A stretch of 64,000 bases of DNA from Monocercomonoides exilis (Eukaryota; Preaxostyla; Oxymonadida; Polymastigidae). The position numbers were made by a program, and so were the translations under genes. Every line of letters begins with the position of its first letter. Position 1 is the stretch's first letter. Location: positions 1,907,501-1,971,500 of the forward strand of contig LSRY02000004.1 in NCBI GenBank assembly GCA_001643675.2, written 5' to 3'. The notes under the pieces are model-generated. The model was not told the origin of the DNA. It worked only from the letters and a program-made list of their open reading frames with translations, and did no database searches. Below, one piece after another: positions 46,875 through 58,509 of the stretch.

Positions 46875-49800
46875 ATGAACGCAGGTGATAATTCAAACAA
46901 AAATCATGATTCGATTGCTACAGAAGAATTGGGAGAAGCATTTGATGGAGAAGAATCTGGAGAATCATCAGAAGAAGAGGAAACAGTTCAAATTCCTAAA
47001 GAGATTTCCCTGCAACAAAAACCTCACACCGTTAAAAAACGAAGAAAAAAGAATGCAATTTATGTAAACTTAACATGTTTGAAAACAATAAAATTTCCGA
47101 AAAAATAATATTGATGAAAATACGAAAAAAATTTATTTAGGCTGTAAATACTCCGTTCTTCGTAAAGTTGTGAGAGAATTACAATGGATAGAAACAGAAG
47201 ACGAGAAAGATTGGAATTTATTTTGGATTGATACTTCTGTTTGCGCAGAACGCTTGAAACGAATGAAAAGTTATCAAGTTTGAATTTCTCTGTTTCTACC
47301 GGTAATTTCTTCAAAAAATTTTCTTTGCTTGAATTTACAACCCATTGCCTATTATGCTAAAATCAGAAAATCAATCATTTCCCAGGAATGAGTGAGATAA
47401 CAAGAAAAGATAGTCTTGGACGAAACATTAATCGTCTGAAAAAAATGTTTCCTGATGAGTTCAAATTTATTCCAAATACTTGGGTTTTACCACACGAGTT
47501 TGTTCATATTTTTTTTTATTTTATGAATAATTATTCTTTATCAAAAATTCGAAAATTACATAATGATATTGATACTTTGTCGATATTCTAAAAATCCAAA
47601 AATTCATTCAGTTATGGTGAACTTCAGCACTATTGCTCCACTCACAAAAACAGAAAAACGCTGATTGTGAAGCCAGATGCAAGCTGTCAGGGAAGAGGGA
47701 TATTTCTTACGCGCGATCCGTCCTCGTTGTCTCTGAGAGATGATTTTGTGGTGCAGAGTTACATCACAAAGCCTCATCTTATCAATGGGTATAAGTACGA
47801 CCTGCGGGTGTATGTGCTTGTGGCGTCGTGCAACCCGCTGCGGGTGTATCTGCACAAGTTGGGGATTGTGCGGTTTGCGACGGAGAAGTACCAGCGCCCG
47901 ACGTCAGACAACATTTCATGCTCGTTCATGCACCTGACAAACTACGCTGTCAACAAGCGGAACAAGTCGTTTGTGTTCAACAAGGACGCCGAGAAGGCTG
48001 GGGAAGGGAGCAAGTGGAGCCACGAGGCGTATGCGAAGTACATGGAGGAGGTGGAGAAAGTGGATGTGGCGCAGCTGTGGCGGGAGATAGGCGACTGTGT
48101 GGTGAAGACGATCATCCCCATTCAGACCATCCTCGCACACACATACCGCCTCTGCACTCCCGACGACGCAATCACGCGGCGGAGCTCGATGTGCTTTGAG
48201 GTGCTTGGCTTTGATGTGATACTGGACAGCAAGTTCCACCCGCACATTCTCGAAGTCAACCACTCTCCCTCATTCACGACAGACACGCCACTCGACTACG
48301 AGGTGAAGCACAGCGTCATCCACGACACGATCATCATGATGAACATCAACAACGCTGACAAACACCTCTTCAAGCGCATCGAGAAGCAGAAGCACCTCTC
48401 CCGCATTCTCAAGCCGCTCCAGCAGAAACCAGCGTCAGCTGCGTTGGGATCAGTTTCCTCGTCTTTCTCATCATCATCATCATCATCATCATCTTCTTCT
48501 TCTTCTTCGTCTTCGTCGCAGATGAATTCCCTCCGACGCCCAACATCTGCATCTGCACGAGGGCCGTCAAGGGGAAATGTCACAGGAAAATCCTCCATTT
48601 CAGCAGGATCAACTGCAAACTTCGGCACTTCAAGCGAAAACAAAGCAGCAATCCATCTTCATTCTCAGTCGCGACCACAGCCGCGCTCAAAAACACCAAC
48701 AGCTCCCGTGTCAACAGGAACAACAACAACATCATCATCTTCCTCATTAGCAGCACAGCTGAATGCGTTTTCTGTTTCCACCACAAAAAAGTCCCGTGTG
48801 CGCAAGCCTCCTCCAGTGACAGCAGCCGAGTGGGAGGCAGCGCATCTGAATGGCTTTGTGCTGATCCACCCGACGCCGCAGACAGAAGGCTATGAGAAGT
48901 ACATTCTGTCTCCTGAGCAGCTCTTTGCCGCAGACACTGTGTCGTCGCGTGTACGGAGGGAGCAGACGATGAAGTGGACGGAGCAGAGAGAGAAGGAGAA
49001 AGAGGGGCTCAGCTGGAAGAGGCCGAAGTCAAGCACTGCAGCAGCAGCAGCAGGAGCAGGAGCAGGGGCGAATGCTAATTCTTTGAGATCATCATCGTCA
49101 ACTTCTTCTTCTTCTTCTTCTGCAGCTGATCGATTCACCAAAAAGGACTTTCTGAAAGTCAAAGACCAGCCAAAAACTGCACTTTCTCCAGGCACATCCG
49201 CAGCTCCATCTCCAACCCCTTCTCCATTCAAACCATCAAGTACATCTGAATCTCAATCATCATCATCATCATCTTCATCTTCATCATCTACATACACCGC
49301 CTCATTCCGCTCTCGCTATCCGTTTCCCCTCGAACCTCCCATCTTCTCCTCCGCTGCCTCTCCTCTGCCTTCTTCAATCAGCGCACACTCGCTGAACCGG
49401 TTCGATCCATCTTCTTCTTCTTCTTCCTCAGCTTCTTCTTCTTCTTCCGCCTCGCATGTTGCTCCGTCGAATTGGGATGTGCCCATCCACCCGCTCATCG
49501 CCTCCTCCACATCAATGCTTTTTGCATCGTCTCATACTCCACTCATTTCAAATCAGTCTTCACAGCCATCGTCGTCATCTTCTTCTTATTCTGCTTCTTC
49601 TCCCAGGGCAATTCCCCAAACACAGACAAGAACAGCCACCACTGCTACCATCACATCCACCCACTCCATTCTTCCCTCTCCCTCTCCTTACCTTCCTCTT
49701 TCCGCCCATCCGCCCACTTCTGGTTACATCGATCTCATTCCTGTGCCTGCTGCCTTTTTCGCTGCGTTCTCGTCGCTCGCTGCCATTCCAGCTGCAAAAG

Positions 49801-52800
49801 TCGACCCAGCTGCAGAGGCGCAGAGGAGGCGGCAGATGAAGGAGAGGGAAGACTACGTGGTGGCGTGTGGGTTTCCGCAGTATGCATATCAGCTGGTGAA
49901 GAGAATAAAAGAAGGTGGAGGAGGAAGAGGAGGAGGAGGAGTGGGAGGAGGAGGAGGAGGAGGAGGAGTGGGAGGAGGAGGAGGAGGAGGGGCAGTGAGG
50001 CAGGGGGTGAGTGGAGGGGATAGAAATGGCAGTGAGAATTCAAATAGAAACAAGGTGGAGAATGAAACAAAATACGAAGTGAAACAAGACTCTTCTGATG
50101 GAATGGAATTCAGATCACAAGAAACTCAATTGTCTCATTCTGGATATGGAGCAGTAGATGCTAATCAGCAAATGACAATAGACAATGCAAATGACAAATG
50201 GAAAGCAAAAATCGAAGATGCAGCAACAAACAAGGAAAATAAAGAGAACGAAGAAGAAGCTGAAGAGGAAGAGGAAGAAGAAGGAGAAGTGGCAGAAGAG
50301 CAATCTTCAAAATTCAAAGAAAAAGATTTCATTGAAGCCAACAACAAAATGAATGTTACACTGAACAGATCGAACTCTCGAGTTGCCTGGGAAGATGAAG
50401 GGAATGGTGTTAAAAGTACAGAAATTAGTGATATGCATAAAAGAAAAGGAGGAGGAGGAGGAGGAGGAGGAGAAGAAGAAGAAGAAGAAGAAGAAACTGA
50501 GGCAAATGTGTTTGACGAAAGAAGAGGAAGTAGAATAGAAGAAGGGAAAAGCAGATCAAGCACTTCTTCCACTCTGACATGGAATAAAGAAGAACATGAA
50601 GCTGATGCTAAAATGACTCTGAATCAAGATGATGACACGATTTTTGAAAGATCTGCTTCCAAACCTCAGACTCCATTACCATCTTCATCAGTCGCTTCTT
50701 TTGCCCCGCCAAGTTCAACAGCAGCGCCGAGAGTAACTGTGCCCCCTTCCACTTCACATTCAGCTCATCCATCCATTTCATCAACAATATCATCGTCATT
50801 GACAGCAGCAACACCGACACTGACAACTTCTTCTTTTTCTCCTTCTTCTTCTCCATCGCCTAATTCCATTTCATCTCCACTTCCGCCCACACAAACATCG
50901 CCTGCCTCTTCATCTCCACTGAAATCTCCTCTTCCATCTGCTCCTCGCCTTTCCTTCCCACTTCGCTATCCTCTTCCTGACCGAAGCATCCAGTTTGATT
51001 CACATTCTTCCAATTCTTCCAATTCTTCTCATCCTTTCCTTTCTCTCACTTCCCCCACTCTCTCATCCCTCAGATCCCACCAGTTCTCTGTTGCCCCGCT
51101 TTTATCGCCTTCTTCTTCTACTTCTTCTTCTTCTTCCTCTTCTACAACTACTTCTCCTTCTTCACAGGCACCTTCTTCCACACCCAGAGCTGTTTTGTCT
51201 CCCATCAGCACTCCCTTCCTCTCTGGCTCCTTTTCTGCTCGCTATTCACCACGAAGTCCCCGCTCCCCGACTGCTCTTTCGTCACTGCCCACATCTTCTC
51301 TCCCTTTCACAGCACATTCATCATCATCATCAACTTCTTCTTCCTCCTCTTCTTCCTCTTCTTCTTCTGTGTTGATGGATACACTTCCAGATACCCCCCT
51401 CTCGCCATATGCCTCAATGCCGGCTTTTGCGCTGACGCCGTCGCTTGTCTCGACAGCTGACATGGCCAGCAGACTGCAGAAGAGAGGCGCCGGAAAAACG
51501 GAGAAATTGAGGGAGGACGGGGCAGTGACTGAGAGGGTGTATGGGAAAGGGTCGATGCAGAGGCAGAGATTGGAAATGAAACAGGAGAAGAATGGAAGAG
51601 AATCAGCAGAAGCACGAAATGGCATTGGGAAAAGAAGTTTCGGAGGAGAAGGCGAAGGAGAAAGAGATGGAGGCAGGGGAGAAGAAAGGGAGAAGGTGAA
51701 TGTTATTGATTTTGACGAAGAAAACGACAGAATTGAGAGAAGAGCAAACGATGTAATGATTGAAGGAAAGCACAACCATTCGCTTTCGGCAGGAGAAGTC
51801 GATGAATTCACAGATGATTTGTGTATCACAGAAAGAACAGAAAGGTCAATTGACAGGAAAACTGACATGAATAATTCAACAACTCCTTTTGATACACACA
51901 ATGTGACAACAGAAACTAAGAACACGAGAAAGCAGAAACAATCGCTGAAGTCTCAGCTCATGTCACACATCACCATTTCTCAGTATTCTCTGAGCAATCC
52001 TCAGAAAAACGGAAGAACAGACAACAACAACAACAGCAGAGGAGGAGGAGGAGGAGGAACAGCTGATGCAAAGCCACAGATTCCGAAGTTGTATGCGCCT
52101 TCGTCTGCGATTGAGCAGTCGGTGCTGGATTCTGTCATGCCAGCAGCATCATCAGCTTCTTCTTCCTCTGCTTCTGCAACTGCACCTCCTCCTCCTCCTT
52201 CTTCCTCCTCGTCTTCTCCTTTTCTTTCCTCTTCCACTTCATCATCATCACCATCACCATCATCCTCTTTTTATCCTTCTTCTCAATCGCCTACCCTCTT
52301 TGCATCGCCAAACACTTCGCCACGCCACTCTGCCCGCCCGTCGCTTATCATTTCATCTGCCCATTTTCCGTTGGATGTGCCGTCTGCCTCATTCACTTCG
52401 CGAACACTTTCTCCTTCTCCTTCTCTTTCCTTATCTTCTGCCTCGTCTCGCCCCACTTCTGCTACTTCTTCTTCTTCATCTTCATCATCTTCTTCTTTGT
52501 CTCCTGGTATCGCCTCTTCATTTCGTCCGCTTTCCTCTCAACTTAGCAGCCGTTCATACAAATCATCATCATCATCTTCTTCTTCTTCTTCCGTTCGCTC
52601 ATCTTTCTCATCCCACCATCAACCACAAACATTCACGCAATCCCATTCACGTGTTTCATTTCTGCAGTCTTCTTCTTCTTCTTCTTCTTCTCCCTCTTCT
52701 TCTTTTCAGTCAAGAGATCAGCAGATGGCTAATAAGCCTCTTTCAAACAAATCCAAAGACTCAATTTTTGCTCCGCCGTCTCGAAAAACCCCTCCTCTCA

Positions 52801-53009
52801 TCGCAAACAAGGCAAAGAACGCTGCCACAGGAGATCTTCATCATTCCACACCATCCTCATTTTTGCCATTGCAACACAGTCAGAAAACAGCTTCTGGTTC
52901 AACTTCTGCTTTTGCAGCTTCTTCAAGGTCTAATCATCTTTCTCCTCCTTCAATTCATTCAGCGACTCAATCTCTTTCTTCTATGCCTTCACATATCGGT
53001 GGTCGATGA
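46875..53009 (+). CDS. Tubulin tyrosine ligase-like polyglutamylase (TTLL6/13-like) with giant Ser-rich tail
   Basis: Exons 46875-47076, 47141-47277, 47367-47497 and 47612-53009 join in phase to 1955 residues. The ATP-grasp ligase domain spans about residues 60-400. It begins NAIYVNLTCCKYSVLRKVVR and continues with INHFPGMSEITRKDSLGRN, TWVLPHDYG, KPDASCQGRGIF, YKYDLRVYVLV, HLTNYAVNK, FEVLGFDVILD and LEVNHSPSF. This order fits the TTLL6/TTLL13 glutamylase group, which adds glutamate chains to tubulin in flagella. From about residue 430 to the end the protein is low-complexity: poly-Ser, a Gly-rich block near 49.9 kb, acidic Glu-rich blocks near 50.2 and 50.45 kb, and Ser/Pro stretches. Animal relatives have shorter tails. 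One open frame of 5.4 kb shows the tail is translated or at least maintained. Confidence 0.92.
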
Positions 53010-53328
53010 GTTGATAGCATCTTTTGTTTTTTTCAAAAACGTAATTTGTTTGCAATGACTTATGACATCGAAGAAGTCTGTTGTTTACAAGTAGTTTTTT
53101 TCAATTTTTGATTTAATATTTTAAAATTATCTTGTATCATCATTAAAATATTGATAATTTTTTTGTGCTTGATTTTTTTTTTTATTTTCGCTTTTACCAC
53201 AATGCGTTCAGTTTTGTTCATATGCATATCTGAGTATTTATGTAACATTTCATTTTTTTCTCCCAAGAATATCATCTATATCAGCAATTTCTTCAGATTC
53301 TTCTTCTTCAATTTCATTTTCCTCTGCT

Positions 53329-53382
53329 TCATTTTCATTTTCATTTTCATTTTCATTTTCATTTTCATTTTCATTTTCATCA
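53329..53382. repeat. (CATTTT)n microsatellite
   Basis: About eight to nine perfect CATTTT units. It lies 320 bp after the TTLL stop, near the end of the Merlin-like fragment. Confidence 0.95.
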
Positions 53383-53392
53383 TTTTCAATGA

Positions 53393-53690
53393 TTAGGAAC
53401 TTAACGAGATTAGCAAAACTAATTTCAAATGAGACTTGACAAGATAAAGAGAAACACAATCATGAATCAATCGAATACAAGGTCCAATAGGCGGAAAAGT
53501 GCAATTTGAATGATGCCACAAACACTCTATTGTATTCGCACCTGCCTTTATATCCTTATCAAAGAGATGTTTTTTGTGGTGAACTTTCAAATGCTTGCAA
53601 CCTAGAAATTCCAAAATACACTGACATCGTTTAATGTCCGACCAGTATAGAATATTGTAGTTATTGAGATTATAGAAACATTTCACGTTT
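53393..53690 (-). pseudogene. Merlin/ISXO2-like transposase, C-terminal fragment
   Basis: The minus-strand frame contains KHLKVHHKKHLFDKDIKAGA and NTIECLWHH, then RLIHDCVSLYL. This is the spacing of the C-terminal box of IS1595/Merlin transposases (valine-asparagine-histidine stretch, then N-T-I-E-x-x-W). It has no start of its own. Its N-terminal counterpart lies at 55.15-55.5 kb on the same strand, with a Tc1-type element between them. The assignment is by motif memory and is moderately sure. Confidence 0.5.
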
Positions 53691-53902
53691 TATTTTTTTA
53701 ATACCACTTCATGTTTTGTTCACCAAACAAAACAGTTAACAAACCTCAAAATAGTTTCTTTATTTTTCTTTGATTTATTGACATTAATTAAATTATGGTG
53801 TAAATAAAGGTTCGCAAAGTTTCCTGACAAAAAATAAAAAATGAAAAATACGAAGATAAAAGGTTAGTAAATCTATGTTATTTTACAAACATTGAATTCA
53901 GA

Positions 53903-54903
53903 ATGCCAAGATTACTATCATTGAAAAAGCAACTGGAAATCAAAAGGCTTCATGCAAAAGGATTCAGTAGAAATGCAATAGCAAGAATGACAAAAACATC
54001 CAGAGAATCAGTCTCAAAATACATTAACACAAAAACACTTATCACACAAAGAATATTCAGGTGCAAACCTGGGCGTCCAACATTTCTTTCAAGAAAAAAC
54101 AGATACATTGTCAAGAAAGCACTGAAAGAAAAATTGATACACAGGGCAAGAGATATCCCAAAGGTGACAGGAATCTATTGCGGTCTGACCACAGCACGAT
54201 TACTACTGCATAATGTTCCGTCCAAACACACACTGCGAAAAAAGTGACCATTTGAAACTAATTACACAAAGAAACAGAGAAAAGATTTTGCAGAGTGCCA
54301 TTTAAGGGATGATGACAAATGGAATCACACCTGTTTTGCTGACGAAAAAAAATTCAACCTTGATGGTCCAGACAGCAGAAGGATGGCATGGATTCCTTTA
54401 AATGACGCTATTTCCTTTGATCATCAAAGTCAGAAACCTCGTCAAAAACTTACGGTATGGGGAGCAGTTGGTTTGAATTTCAAAAGTGATTTGTTAATAT
54501 TTGAAAATCCAATTAATTCAATTGATTATGTTAATGTTTTGAAGCACACTCTGAAACCGAAAGCTGATCCCAAGTGTCCCTTTTTCCTGGAGATTCGTTC
54601 ATGATAATGCTTCTATCCATAAATCAAAGCTCGTTAAAAAAATACTGTGATGATAATCGAATTCACACCATTCCATGGCCACCGTACTCTCCGGATCTTA
54701 ATCCAATTGAAAATGTGTGGAAAATGTTAAGAGATAGGGTTTTTGAGGATGGAGTCCCAAAAACATCCATTTCAGAATTAAAAGAAAGTCTGACAACAAA
54801 TTGGAAAAGAATACCTCAATTCATGATAAATAATACAATTATGTCTATGAACGATAGATTGTCAGCAGTCATTGAAGCTAAAGGGAGTTACACGAAATAT
54901 TAA
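53903..54903 (+). pseudogene. Tc1/mariner-type transposase (DD34E), frameshifted
   Basis: The N-terminal 115 residues have a helix-turn-helix (KRLHAKGFSRNAIARMTKT) and a second basic helix region. An in-frame TGA at about 54245 interrupts the frame, which then continues with CFADEKKFNLDGPD (first Asp) and the WGAVG box. A one-base insertion in an A-run near 54640 shifts the frame. Allowing for it, the second Asp lies in HDNASIH, and exactly 34 residues separate it from the Glu in SPDLNPIENVW, the DD34E spacing of Tc1 elements. The C-terminus ends at TAA 54901-54903. The two lesions make it inactive. Terminal inverted repeats were not found with certainty. Confidence 0.88.
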
Positions 54904-55148
54904 ATTATTGTTCAAAGTTTTTTGTATCTTTTTTTTAAAGAATTTTTTTTATGGTTGCACACTTTTTGGAACATTTTTTTATTATTATGGAATATTTTTT
55001 AATTTTATTTTATTCACAAAAACAAATTGAAACAATTTTGATCATGTTGATGTTTGTTTTTTATAAAATATCATTTATGCAAAAAGAAAAAAACACAACA
55101 TACAACAATTTGAAGAAAGAGGTATCAACCATGAAAAGGTCGGATAGT

Positions 55149-55520
55149 TTACGTTGGCACTGTATCATACGCTCTCCACTTATCCGACATTATTGTTGCT
55201 CCTCCCTTAATGAACTTCAATATCGATGGAATGAGTATCTCTCTTTTTATATTTGGTACCACAACCATAAATCTTCCTCCAGCTCCTCCATCCTGTTTCC
55301 TCTCCATCCCTCCAAAAATCCAGATTTGTTTTTTCTTTTTTCCACAATGAAATTTTCTTTTCCCTCTTATTGCTTCATCATAATCCACAATTTGTCTTTC
55401 CCCTCCAATAAATACTTGCATCTCATTCCGAACATCTGCACATGCTTTCCTGATGACACTTCACCAACGGCAAACAGTGTATTTATCTATTTCGAGTAAC
55501 TATGCAGTTGTTTTGTTGAG
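55149..55520 (-). pseudogene. Merlin/ISXO2-like transposase, central fragment
   Basis: The frame reads ERQIVDYDEAIRGKRKFHCG and IWIFGGMERK, then a hydrophobic strand and GGATIMSDKWRAYD. This is the DDE_Tnp_IS1595 pattern (D-E, lysine-rich strand, W-x-F-G-G-x-E-R, then S-D-x-W-x-A-Y). Upstream the frame continues through a TGA where a Trp is expected (VCRW-stop-SVIRKA). Downstream it ends at a stop soon after the AYD box. The missing C-terminal box is found at 53.4-53.7 kb. Confidence 0.7.
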
Positions 55521-55877
55521 GATTTTCAATCAGTAATTTTTTCAAACATGCAAATAGTTCATAAATTCAATATTTATTTTGTTCAACTTTGTTCATGGAA
55601 GCAATATCATTTTTGCGTAGCGTTTTTAACAAGTGTTAAATTGATATTTTCCATCCTTGAATGTGTTGATTTTGCAATATTCAATGATTCTTGTACACTG
55701 GGATGCAATTAATAGTAATTTCTTTGATTAACCAATCCCAAGCCTTCATATAATCAAAAGACAAACGATAGTTGTCGGATATTTCCTCTTTTCCAATGTC
55801 CCAAATGCCACGTTTAATGAGATAATAATTGACCAAAACCCAAAATAAATACAATTTGCGTATTTTTTATTGCTAAA

Positions 55878-57405
55878 TGGTTGATAACCCGGGAAAAAGA
55901 AGACAACTCGGGAAATTTTCTTAATGATCACCCCCTTTATGTGTTGCAATGAAAAAACAACGACAGAAATTGAACCTTCGCAGATTTATATCTTTTCTTT
56001 CTTCGTCTGAATATTGAAAGCATTCAACAAGGCAGTTAAGAGTCCTGAAAATAATTGAAAAAGAAGGTTTCAGAGCATCAGATGTATTCAAGGTGGGATT
56101 GATTTCGTAGAGTGCAAACTTCAGAGTTGTTGAGGCGAAAAATGAACATAGAGACGTCGGAATAAATGGAAGACCCTGGAAAATCAGAAAAAAGTATCGC
56201 GATGGAATATCAATGCTAATAAAAAATTATTTACACAATCTTAAAGGAACAACTGCAAAGCAATGGACAAATGCAGTTTGAATGTTATTATTTCAATTAT
56301 TTAATTATATTTTTATTATGAACAGGCAAGTTTCATTTCTTCTTCAAAAAAGAAGGAAAGCGTTTATAAAAAGGCTGTGAATAAAAAGTGGGGTTATTCT
56401 TTTATTTCCAAAATAAAAGGATCTTTATAAAAAAAGCCCGCAAAACTTCCAATAAAAAGAATCGAACACTCATCAAGGCTCATTTTGCGTCCTTTTTTTG
56501 AAGATTTGAAAGAATTATATAAGAAGAAGAAATATATTCCACAATATATATTTAATCTCGATGAAACTTATATGAAAAGAGACACAACTGAATCAACGAA
56601 GATAATAACTCTGCCGGATTGTCCCAGCCCAATTTCTCAAAAAGCACCTCTTCCTCTATCAATTTCCTTGCTTTTACTGATTTCCGCAGACGGGGAACAT
56701 TGTAAAACTTCTGTGATCAGTCATTCAACATTTCTTCCACAGGAATATGCTCAGGCCAACTCCGACAACTTTGTTTTTACTGCGACTACAAAGAAAGGAA
56801 TGGATTCTTCTTTATTCTTTGACCTATTCAAATATGTTGTAGTTGATTCTATAGATAGAAGAAGAAAACTCATGGGATTATCTAACTTTCCTTCATGCCT
56901 GCATATGGATAGTGCAACAATACACACGAACAAAGATGTCTTGGAACTGGCAAAGGAAAATGGGATCAATATTGTATTTCCTCCTTCGCACACCTCGCAC
57001 ATCGTCCAGCCCTTCGATAAATATGTCAATGCAAACATGAAGAAAATTATTTACACTACTGAAACAGACTTTGTGCGAAGCAATGCATCATCAAACAGAT
57101 TCAACTTCGTCAAAAAACTTAAGGAAGCATTATCAGAAGCATTAAAGCCATCTCCCATCGAAGCATCTTTCAGAGATTCTGGCATTTGGCCCTTAAATCC
57201 TGAAATTGTACTAAAAATCCTCAGTGAAACATCTCCTGTTGAAGGTTGCGAAGCTTCCATCAACAAAACCCACTTGATTGATTACTCGAAGTGCAGAATT
57301 TTCACTTTCGATTAAGTTTTTTCATATATTCACATAGAACATTTCATTATTTCTTTTTTTAAAAACTGTTTTCTTTTAGTAATAATTTACCCAGGTTATC
57401 AACCA
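55878..57405 (+). mobile_element. pogo/Tigger-like DNA transposon with terminal inverted repeats
   Basis: TGGTTGATAACCCGGGAAAA at 55878-55897 matches the inverse of 57386-57405 (TTTACCCAGGTTATCAACCA) with a few differences. The 1.5-kb interval holds one DDE_1 transposase gene in plus orientation. The boundaries are inferred from the inverted pair. No target duplication was confirmed. Confidence 0.65.
55930..57315 (+). pseudogene. DDE_1 (pogo/Tigger-like) transposase, broken N-terminal half
   Basis: From 56485 a 276-residue frame carries all three DDE boxes: YIFNLDETYM, CLHMDSATIHTN, and PPSHTSHIVQPFDKYVNANM, plus the C-terminal ASFRDSGIWPLNPEIVLKI. Upstream, fragments such as VLKIIEKEGFRASDVFK (N-terminal helices) and WGYSFISKIKGSL lie in different frames, with stops (for example the TAA after GSL near 56425). 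A possible GT-AG intron lies at about 56277-56325. The catalytic part is intact, but the N-terminal DNA-binding part is not readable in one frame, so activity is doubtful. Confidence 0.8.
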
Positions 57406-57634
57406 ACTAGTTGAAAAACAAATTCCTTTTTTGACTATGATAAGTTTAAAACATATAATGTGGTTTTTTTAAATCCGGAGATTTTTTTTTAACAGAGCGA
57501 AATTTTAAATTCAAATATCTCAAGAAATATTTAATATCAATTTACAGAATTTTTCATAGTTGTATATTAGCATATATGACATCTATTCATTAACAAATTT
57601 TTAATAGCAGTGTTGTATATTTTTTGAAATAAAT

Positions 57635-57872
57635 AATTATTATTTTTGAAAATCCAACTTTTGATGAATATTTCTATTTTAACAAAACGATTCAATTCAT
57701 CTTTTATACGCACCACTTATTTCTTATATGATATAAACAATTCTGGTTATTTTTTTTCCCAGAAATTTGTTCGTTTTGACTGTATGGAAAGCTATCATTT
57801 TTTAAAAAAAACTTTGTCAATGGGACAACTTAAAAAATACTTTTCATCAAATGGCAAAATTTTTTTGAAAAG
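57635..57872 (+). repeat. Left arm of a long inverted repeat (partner 63475-64000)
   Basis: AATTATTATTTTTGAAAATC through TTTTTTGAAAAG is repeated inverted at the right edge of the window with virtually no differences, apart from one insertion there. The frame it contains is identical in both copies but is AT-rich and not called a gene. Confidence 0.92.
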
Positions 57873-58509
57873 TTCCTCGAATTTAATTTTGTCCCACAAA
57901 AGATCACAATTGATCAATAAACATTGATCATTCCGTTCCCATCATATATGGTTCTTTATTTCTTATTGTTATTTATAAGACAAATTATAGAATATAAAGC
58001 TTCAATTTCATTTATTTCATATAAACTTTTAACTAACTTTTCATTATTTTATTTAAAAAATATCTATTTGTTGATATTTGAAACAAACTAATAATAAGTT
58101 TTTATTCTTTCATTTTCATATCATCAGTTTGAAGATTCATTTTAATTTTTTGAATAATAACAAATTTTTAAACATTTCAAAGTGTTGAAAAATAAAAAAG
58201 TGAAAAGTGGTGTATCTTGATGAAATTTTTTGAAAGTTAATGATTATGAAAATAAAAACATTTTAATGCTCATGAATGAAAAATTTTATAAAAGAATTTG
58301 AACAAATGTATCGATTTCTTGTGTTGCTTAAAAACTGAATATAGTGTGCATTTAGATATCAAAAGGAATTGATATTAAAAACTCAAAATGATCCTTTTGT
58401 GATTTTATTCAAAAAAAATGATTATCATAGCTTTTGTCGAGGTTATTTTCATTTATAATTTTTGTTCATTTTTTCTTTTTTCACTTTAAGACATAACAAG
58501 GAGAAATAA
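57873..58509. other. Gene-free AT-rich spacer
   Basis: Nothing recognisable. It lies just inside the left arm of the inverted repeat. Confidence 0.5.

Noticed and set aside
48296-52237. Minus-strand frames rich in Glu, Asp or Leu opposite the TTLL gene
   Set aside because: They are complements of poly-Ser and Pro codons in the TTLL tail.
55149-55499. Plus-strand Ser-rich frame at 54951-55499
   Set aside because: The minus strand carries clear DDE transposase motifs over the same bases.
57646-57927. Duplicate frames at 57.6 kb and 63.8 kb as a two-copy gene
   Set aside because: They lie in the arms of an inverted repeat, are very AT-rich and diverge right after the shared arm.
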